A stretch of DNA of 24,840 nucleotides from Candidatus Levybacteria bacterium RIFCSPLOWO2_12_FULL_37_14 (GTDB lineage Bacteria > Patescibacteriota > Microgenomatia > Levybacterales > UBA12049), in contig MFPH01000059.1 in assembly GCA_001782645.1 (NCBI GenBank), positions 1 to 24,840 on the forward strand, given 5' to 3'. This document shows positions 20,364 to 24,840 of the stretch, one piece after another. Made by a program: the position numbers and the translations under genes. Positions within the stretch are counted from its first letter, which is position 1, and every line of letters begins with the position of its first letter. The notes beneath the pieces were generated by a model that made no database searches, was not told the DNA's origin, and saw only the letters and a program-made list of their open reading frames with translations.

Positions 20364-20951
20364 ATGAAAAAAGAACCAATTAAGCTTCCCAATATCCGCA
20401 TGATTACTGTTTCCGGTAGAATTGCCTCTGGTTCTACAACTCTGGGACACAAATTGGCTCATGTTTTGGGGTGGCGTCATGTTGAAGGAGGAGAAGTTTT
20501 TTGGGAGGCAGTCCGCACGAAAATGGGACTAGGAGAAAAAGATACAAACTTAAGGCCGGACAAGGAAGATGAAGATTTCGACAGCTCTTTAAAAAAAATA
20601 TTAACGAGCAGCGAAAACTTAATCTTGGAAACAAAACTTGCCGGATTTAACGCGCAGGGAATTCCGGGCGTTTTTAAAATTGCAATTATTTGTGAGGATG
20701 AGCGGGGGAACGATAAGGCAGATATCAGGATAGACAGGCTTATAAACCGGGAAAAAATTTCAATCGAACAGGCGAAGGAGGAAGTAATAGACCGGGAAAA
20801 AAACGATTTGGAAAAATGGAGAAAAATGTATGCGGGGGGAGACCAAAAATGGGTTTATTGGGATAAAAAATATTACGATTTAGTGATTAATACCTATTCA
20901 CATAACCAAGAAGAAACATTAAAATTTGCTCTGGAGAAGTTGGGGTATTGA
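20364..20951 (+). CDS. Cytidylate kinase-like P-loop kinase
   Basis: The 195-residue protein has ITVSGRIASGSTTLGHKLAHVLGW, a P-loop of the GxxxxGSTT type in which the usual Lys is replaced, as in archaeal-type and Cytidylate_kin2 CMP kinases. It continues with HVEGGEVFWEAV, LILETKLAGF and IRIDRLINREKISIEQAKEEVIDREKNDLEKWRKMY, the arginine-rich lid. It likely phosphorylates CMP or dCMP, but other small substrates are possible. It is cotranscribed with gap. Its TGA stop lies inside the TTGACA -35 of vapBC. A second copy of its last 33 codons lies at 21686-21794, with two further codons (Lys-Gly) before the stop. Confidence 0.85.
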   Translation: MKKEPIKLPNIRMITVSGRIASGSTTLGHKLAHVLGWRHVEGGEVFWEAVRTKMGLGEKDTNLRPDKEDEDFDSSLKKILTSSENLILETKLAGFNAQGIPGVFKIAIICEDERGNDKADIRIDRLINREKISIEQAKEEVIDREKNDLEKWRKMYAGGDQKWVYWDKKYYDLVINTYSHNQEETLKFALEKLGY

Positions 20952-20976
20952 CAGCTACATAATATTGTTATACAAT
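20948..20976 (+). promoter_or_regulatory. vapBC promoter with direct-repeat operator
   Basis: TTGACA (20948-20953), a 17-bp spacer and TACAAT (20971-20976). TATTGTTAT occurs at 20963-20971 and 20980-20988, overlapping the -10 and the start codon, as expected for antitoxin binding. The -35 uses the last codon and stop of the kinase gene. Confidence 0.8.
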
Positions 20977-20986
20977 TAGTATTGTT

Positions 20987-21226
20987 ATGTTTACAACAAT
21001 ATCAATAACTAACAAATGGCAAATTCATATACCAAAGTCTCTACGGGGAGATTTTGGTTTGGATAAGCCTGGAAAAGTGGCAATAACAGCAGAGAAAGGG
21101 AAAATCATTATTACCCCGGCAAAAAGCACGATCATGCAGTATGCAGGAAAATTGCATGAAAGATTCGATAAGAAAAAAATCAACATAGATCAGATTCGCG
21201 ATCTAATCGATTACTCCGATTTATGA
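20987..21226 (+). CDS. vapB: AbrB-type antitoxin of a vapBC pair
   Basis: The 79-residue protein starts MFTTISITNKWQIHIPKSLRGDFGLDKPGKVAITAEKGKIIITPA, a SpoVT/AbrB-like swapped-hairpin DNA-binding domain. A basic C-terminal helix (YAGKLHERFDKKKINIDQIRDLIDY) likely contacts the toxin. The start is 10 nt behind the -10 box. The PIN-domain gene follows after 41 nt. Confidence 0.85.
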   Translation: MFTTISITNKWQIHIPKSLRGDFGLDKPGKVAITAEKGKIIITPAKSTIMQYAGKLHERFDKKKINIDQIRDLIDYSDL

Positions 21227-21267
21227 TCCGTTCAGCAAGTTCAGGATCATAGTGAGGCATTCGAACT

Positions 21268-21702
21268 ATGAAAAAGCTCTTTTTGGATACCAATATTTTC
21301 CTCAGATTTTTCCTAAGAGACAATGAAAACCAATATCGAGATGTTTGCAGGCTATTTGCAAAGATAGAGGAAGGCAATTTTAAGCCCTATACATCCTCAA
21401 TTGTTTTTTTGGAATTAAATTATGTTGTAAGAAACATATATAAACTCCCGATCGAAGAGGTTCTTGATTACATTAGAGCAGTCAAGGAAATACGCGGAAT
21501 GACTGTGATTGGTAAAACCAATACTGATAAGGCGATTAATTTATACAAAAAATATAAAATTAAACTTGGTGATTGTTTTATTGCGAGCCAGCTTCCGGAT
21601 GAAGCAGTGCTTGTAAGTTATGATAGGGATTTTAAAAAAATAAAAGAAATTAAGTCCCAAACGCCCGACGAGATATTTAAAGAATTGGGTTTATTGGGAT
21701 AA
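21268..21702 (+). CDS. vapC: VapC-type PIN domain ribonuclease toxin
   Basis: The PIN acidic residues are in place: FLDTNIFLR near the N-terminus, FLELNYVV about residue 50, LGDCFIASQL about 107 and VSYDRDFKKI about 120. VapC toxins cut tRNA or rRNA; the target here is unknown. GTGAGG lies in front of ATG 21268. The last five codons and the stop (ELGLLG end) are formed by the duplicated kinase-gene segment that begins at 21686, so this C-terminus is a product of the junction. Confidence 0.9.
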   Translation: MKKLFLDTNIFLRFFLRDNENQYRDVCRLFAKIEEGNFKPYTSSIVFLELNYVVRNIYKLPIEEVLDYIRAVKEIRGMTVIGKTNTDKAINLYKKYKIKLGDCFIASQLPDEAVLVSYDRDFKKIKEIKSQTPDEIFKELGLLG

Positions 21703-21794
21703 AAAATATTACGATTTGGTAATTAATACTTATTCACATAACCAAGAAGAAACATTAAAATTTGCTCTGGAGAAATTGGGATATAAAGGCTAAG
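21686..21794 (+). pseudogene. Detached 3' end of the cytidylate kinase-like gene
   Basis: Bases 21686-21784 match 20850-20948 with five differences. In the kinase frame these are TTA/TTG, GTG/GTA, ACC/ACT, AAG/AAA and GGG/GGA, all synonymous. It reads WVYWDKKYYDLVINTY ... EKLGYKG and a stop, two codons longer than the intact gene. There is no start. It has kept coding-level conservation, so it probably diverged in another genome. The first 17 bp also encode the vapC C-terminus. Confidence 0.92.
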
Positions 21795-21884
21795 CCGATC
21801 AAGAATTTTTTTAGGAATGCTTCCCAACGAAAATTGCAAGACGGAATATTGCTGCGTTTAAAAATAAAACAGAGAGTTTAAGAG

Positions 21885-22397
21885 TCAACTTTTATCAGTG
21901 GGCGTTGTGTATAGTTGATGGGGAGAGTGACATCCTTCAGATTCCATAAGTTTTATCATGGGATAGTTAAACGTGTAAACTCTTGAATGAATTTGTTCAA
22001 TGCCGCGTTCTTTAGCAATTTTTTTTGCGTTTCTAAACAGCTTGCGGCCTACTCCTTGTCGCCTAAATTCATTTACTACGGCGATATCTTCGACCCTCGC
22101 AATTTGTCGGTGTTTCCAAAACGGTTCAGGCCTTTCAATATTGACTTTTATAACTCCCGCAAATTGCCCATTAATTTCGGCTATTCTTACAAAGAACAGA
22201 TCAGAATTATCATATGCCTCCCTATATATGCTCCCTACGTCTTCCTTTTTCATGGTTTCCTCATCGAGTATTTCCGGCTCTTTCTGAGCATGCTCCAGCC
22301 AGGATTCCATCAATAATTCTTTAATTTGAGGAATATCCTCAATGGCCCCGTCCCGAAGCTCTATATTCGGGCCCACTTGTTCTCTTAGTTCTTCCAT
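21885..22397 (-). CDS. GNAT family acetyltransferase
   Basis: The 170-residue protein has ELRDGAIEDIPQIKELL at the start, FFVRIAEINGQFAGVIKV (strand 4), ARVEDIAVVNEFRRQGVGRKLFRNAKKIAKERG (motif A with the RRQGVG acetyl-CoA loop) and VYTFNYPMIKLMESEGC (motif B). The substrate is not predictable. The promoter TTGATC (22438-22433), 17 bp, TATACT (22415-22410) gives a leader of about 6 nt. It is divergent from the next GNAT-like gene. Confidence 0.88.
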   Translation of the reverse strand: MEELREQVGPNIELRDGAIEDIPQIKELLMESWLEHAQKEPEILDEETMKKEDVGSIYREAYDNSDLFFVRIAEINGQFAGVIKVNIERPEPFWKHRQIARVEDIAVVNEFRRQGVGRKLFRNAKKIAKERGIEQIHSRVYTFNYPMIKLMESEGCHSPHQLYTTPTDKS

Positions 22398-22409
22398 AAT
22401 GCAGGTTAG

Positions 22410-22438
22410 AGTATACCTCTACGTTTCCAAAAGATCAA
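22410..22438 (-). promoter_or_regulatory. Promoter of the first GNAT gene
   Basis: TTGATC (22438-22433), a 17-bp spacer and TATACT (22415-22410), 12 nt before the ATG. Confidence 0.65.
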
Positions 22439-22473
22439 TCTTCTGTATCTTCTGCATCTTCTGTACCTTTTGA
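22438..22473. repeat. 9-bp tandem repeat between divergent promoters
   Basis: ATCTTCTGT, ATCTTCTGC, ATCTTCTGT and the degenerate ACCTTTTGA. It reaches from the -35 of one GNAT gene to the -35 of the other, so it could be a shared regulator site or a simple replication-slippage repeat. Confidence 0.7.
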
Positions 22474-22498
22474 CAAACTTTATAATGTATACTATAAT
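22470..22498 (+). promoter_or_regulatory. Promoter of the second GNAT-like gene
   Basis: TTGACA (22470-22475), a 17-bp spacer and TATAAT (22493-22498), a perfect consensus. The leader is about 24 nt. Confidence 0.85.
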
Positions 22499-22528
22499 AC
22501 CTCGACCCTTAGGAATTAATTAATTTAT

Positions 22529-23266
22529 ATGGTAAGTAGAATAGAAAGAGACAATCCCAAAAGTTGTAGCGAAAAAACTGAAAGAGAAAGATATCTTGCC
22601 AGGTTAAAATTAGAGCGCGTAGATGTCGATAATCTTGCGCAGATGCAAGAAATTCTGAAAATGGAAAAAGATCCACCTAACATGGTACATTTAGCAGATA
22701 TTAGTGAAAAAACCGGAATCTCAGATATAATCCAACACTATAAAAAATCTCCTGAAGAAAGAGACAGTAGAATTATTCTAGATGGAAAACACGTTGTGGC
22801 GGTATTTGACGTGTCGCCTTTTGATCCTTCAAGAATCGGAATACCGGATGACGGTGCGTGGAAAATAAAAAGCGCATTTTTAAATCGTCTAGTTGTGAGA
22901 AGCGATAAGCAAAATTGCGGAATTGGAACTAAGGCCGTCGCATATGCGGAGGATGTGGCGTTTAGAGAACACGATTACCCTACTTTAATTGCAGGCATTA
23001 TCTTGGATGACGAACAAGTAATAGCATATGACGAAGCTATTGAAAATAAAAATAGAGATGGTTTCATTCAGAAGTATATGAGAACGGATGCTCGTGGAAC
23101 AATATATTTAGTAAAAAGAGGGTGGGAATTCTCAGGGGTGCTGCGTAAGCAGGGGGGATTTAAGGAGGGTGTGCTTAATTCCGTCTTGCTTATACAAAAG
23201 GATAAAGAGGTTTGGGAGAAAGAGCAAAATCAAGCTCAAAATAAGAATCCTCTTAAGGATGAATAA
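22529..23266 (+). CDS. GNAT-like acetyltransferase domain protein
   Basis: The 245-residue protein has an N-terminal helical part (about 1-75), then ILDGKHVVAVFDVSPF and LNRLVVRSDKQNCGIGTKAVAYAEDVAF. The latter is a GNAT motif A with the Q-N-C-G-I-G acetyl-CoA loop. The region after it is variable and the C-terminus is highly charged (KEVWEKEQNQAQNKNPLKDE). It is larger and more diverged than the neighbouring GNAT protein. Substrate unknown. It has one of the best consensus promoters in the window. Confidence 0.7.
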   Translation: MVSRIERDNPKSCSEKTERERYLARLKLERVDVDNLAQMQEILKMEKDPPNMVHLADISEKTGISDIIQHYKKSPEERDSRIILDGKHVVAVFDVSPFDPSRIGIPDDGAWKIKSAFLNRLVVRSDKQNCGIGTKAVAYAEDVAFREHDYPTLIAGIILDDEQVIAYDEAIENKNRDGFIQKYMRTDARGTIYLVKRGWEFSGVLRKQGGFKEGVLNSVLLIQKDKEVWEKEQNQAQNKNPLKDE

Positions 23267-23284
23267 TTTGTAAAGGACATTGCC

Positions 23285-23312
23285 TTGTTTTTTAAATTCC
23301 GTGTGATACAAT
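23285..23312 (+). promoter_or_regulatory. Promoter of the CBS-methyltransferase gene
   Basis: TTGTTT (23285-23290), a 16-bp spacer and TACAAT (23307-23312) with TG one base upstream (extended -10). ATG 23319 follows after exactly six bases. Confidence 0.7.
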
Positions 23313-23318
23313 ACCTCC

Positions 23319-24572
23319 ATGAAGGTTTCGGATATCATGCAAAAGCATGTGGAGTCCGTAACTCCGGACACTAAAGTCGTTGATGTCGCTAGAATTATTT
23401 TTGGCAGACATGTTAATGGTTTACCTGTCTGTAAAGATAAAAAAATCATAGGTTTTGTTTCGGAAGCAGATATTCTTTCCAAGTTCCATCCCACGATACA
23501 AGAATTTACAGAAGATCCTTTTTTGTCCTCTAATTTTGAAAAAATGGAAGAAAAAAGTCAGGAAATTCTTAATTTGACAGCCAAGGATATCATGAGTAAA
23601 ATGCCAATAACGATCAACGCAGATGATCCTGCTTTACGAGCAAACTCCGTGATGCGACTAGAAAATGTAGGCAGACTCCCTGTTGTAGATAATAAGGGAA
23701 ATCTTGTGGGGATTGTAACTATGGGAGATATATTCAAGTCTCTAGTTGGCAAGAAGATGCCCTATTTAGAGAGCGAAGAATATCATGATTGGATTGCTAG
23801 GCATTTTGATTTAGCAATCGGATGGGAATCAAGGATTCCATCAGAAATTCCGGCCATTACAAACCTTTTTCACAAAAAAGAAGTAAAAAAGATTTTGGAT
23901 ATTGGATGTGGAACAGGAGAACATGCGATTGCTTTAGCTAGAAAAGGTTTCCAAATTGCAGGTATTGAAAACAGCCGGATGATGTTCGGAACTGCTCAGG
24001 CAAAATGGAAGGCTCTTCCTAAGGACATTAAACTTAGGGTTAAATTTATTCAAGGAGATTATGTTGAGAGTTTGAAAAAAATAAAAGAAGAATATCAAGC
24101 GGCAATGTTTATGGGAAACGCTATGGCACATATTCCCAATACTTATGGCGAAATATTGGAAGAATTAAATCGCATATTGCCTAAGAAAAAATCTGTTATT
24201 GTATCTCAATTGATTAATTACAAAAAAGCAATAAATAAAAATAACAGGCTTTACCGTTTTGCTATACATCAATCCGGATTATCCCCTTTGTGGCAGCATG
24301 CATATTTTTGGTTTTATGATCCACCTGTCAACAAGAAGGAATTATTAACTTTGAATGCTGGAATTCTTGATTTTGATGGCCGCAGATGGAGTCCACGCGG
24401 AATGAATGCGGTACAGACAGTGGCTTTTACAAAAAGGGATCTAAAAAAAACGTTCGAGAATATTGGCTTTTCAAAGATAGTTTTCTATGGATCGAAAAAT
24501 TCAGAACCCCTACTTAAACATAAATTTAATATGGGAAACAGTGATTGGCTTACGGTTGTAGCGGAAAGATAA
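23319..24572 (+). CDS. Two CBS domains fused to a class I SAM-dependent methyltransferase
   Basis: Residues about 1-55 (VSDIMQKHVESVTPDTKVVDVARI ... GLPVCKDKKIIGFVSEADIL) and about 88-145 (AKDIMSKMPITINADDPALRAN ... RLPVVDNKGNLVGIVTMGDI) are two CBS domains, a Bateman module that usually binds adenosine nucleotides or SAM. Residues about 155-417 form a methyltransferase: YHDWIARHFDLAIGW, the SAM loop ILDIGCGTGEHAIALARKG, FIQGDY, and a C-terminal beta region. The likely meaning is a methyltransferase gated by adenosyl ligands, which is inference. The substrate is unknown. A signal-peptide protein gene follows after 12 nt. Confidence 0.85.
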   Translation: MKVSDIMQKHVESVTPDTKVVDVARIIFGRHVNGLPVCKDKKIIGFVSEADILSKFHPTIQEFTEDPFLSSNFEKMEEKSQEILNLTAKDIMSKMPITINADDPALRANSVMRLENVGRLPVVDNKGNLVGIVTMGDIFKSLVGKKMPYLESEEYHDWIARHFDLAIGWESRIPSEIPAITNLFHKKEVKKILDIGCGTGEHAIALARKGFQIAGIENSRMMFGTAQAKWKALPKDIKLRVKFIQGDYVESLKKIKEEYQAAMFMGNAMAHIPNTYGEILEELNRILPKKKSVIVSQLINYKKAINKNNRLYRFAIHQSGLSPLWQHAYFWFYDPPVNKKELLTLNAGILDFDGRRWSPRGMNAVQTVAFTKRDLKKTFENIGFSKIVFYGSKNSEPLLKHKFNMGNSDWLTVVAER

Positions 24573-24584
24573 TAACGGTAGGAT

Positions 24585-24840
24585 ATGCAGAAGATTTATC
24601 TTTTGGTATTTTCTCTTTTAATCTTTTTATTAGGTTTTAATACCTCCTTTGCGGAAACGCTATCTCCAGCCCCTGTTCCTCAAGTAGATTACGAACTTCC
24701 GTATCCGGGGCTTTTACCGGATAGTCCTTTATATTTTTTAAGGATGATAAGAGATAGAGCTATCAGCTTTTTAATTTCGGATCCCTTAAAGAAATCAGAA
24801 TTCGATCTTCTTCAAGCAGACAAAAGACTCAATGCAGGCA
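24585..24840 (+). CDS. Secreted DUF5667-like protein, 3' end missing
   Basis: The frame opens at ATG 24585 with GGTAGGA in front and runs off the window. It has a signal peptide (MQKIYLLVFSLLIFLLGFNTSFA), a proline-rich linker, then YELPYPGLLPDSPLYFLRMI and ISDPLKKSEFDLLQADKRLNAG. The YPGLLPDSPLY...P.KK.EFDLLQADKRL pattern is what I associate with DUF5667 proteins of CPR and Gram-positive bacteria. The function is unknown; it is probably exported. Only about 85 residues are visible. Confidence 0.75.
   Translation, partial: MQKIYLLVFSLLIFLLGFNTSFAETLSPAPVPQVDYELPYPGLLPDSPLYFLRMIRDRAISFLISDPLKKSEFDLLQADKRLNAG

Noticed and set aside
22438..22473. Replication-origin iterons
   Set aside because: Only three to four 9-mers, no DnaA boxes and no dnaA or rep gene nearby; they overlap two promoters instead.

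Overview
The window looks like a chromosomal segment from a Candidate Phyla Radiation (Patescibacteria) bacterium, most likely of the Microgenomates type. The clues are low GC, tightly packed genes, small GIY-YIG and DUF5667-type proteins, membrane-anchored LytR_C proteins, several toxin-antitoxin (TA) pairs, and start codons only a few bases behind the -10 box. This assignment is inference; no rRNA or other marker gene lies in the window.

Layout. 1-1618: 3' part of comF and a phospholipase D-like gene. 1690-4844: a translation-rescue and TA block on the minus strand. It holds ssrA (tmRNA, missed by protein-only calling), smpB in an operon behind a phd/relE pair, a mazEF pair, and two small GIY-YIG nuclease genes on either side of ssrA. 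4959-8866: a minus-strand envelope operon (SpoIID/LytB protein, PH-domain membrane protein, small membrane protein, PP2C-like/LytR_C fusion). 8927-10826: a second LytR_C protein, ribulose-phosphate 3-epimerase and a brnTA pair. 10882-11224: a strongly structured RNA region ahead of a 66-residue membrane protein. 11254-17487: a membrane-anchored thermonuclease and a BrnT-like/CopG pair, then two tandem class A penicillin-binding proteins. 17549-20951: pgk, an unknown gene, gap and a CMP-kinase-like gene. 20948-21794: vapBC. 21885-24840: two divergent GNAT genes, a CBS-methyltransferase fusion and the start of a DUF5667-like secreted protein.

Main observation. Three of the five TA-bearing segments sit between an intact host gene and a second, diverged copy of that gene's 3' end in the same orientation: mazEF behind the PP2C/LytR_C gene, thermonuclease plus TA behind a PBP, and vapBC behind the CMP-kinase-like gene. 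In the kinase case all five differences over about 98 bp are synonymous. In the PBP case nine of ten codon changes after a 49-bp identical block are synonymous. The extra copies therefore look like the ends of orthologues that diverged under selection and arrived with, or were displaced by, the cargo. They do not look like decayed tandem duplications. No recombinase is visible, so homologous recombination into gene 3' ends, for example after DNA uptake, is the simplest explanation.

Other themes. Nine genes have exactly six bases between the -10 hexamer and the start codon, which predicts leaderless mRNAs. A small palindromic element is inserted in frame in comF, pgk and gap, with a related intergenic copy. 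A second, iterated GAATCAT-type element occurs at gene ends and twice inside pgk. RelE, SmpB and tmRNA are neighbours, placing an mRNA-cleaving toxin in one operon with ribosome-rescue machinery.
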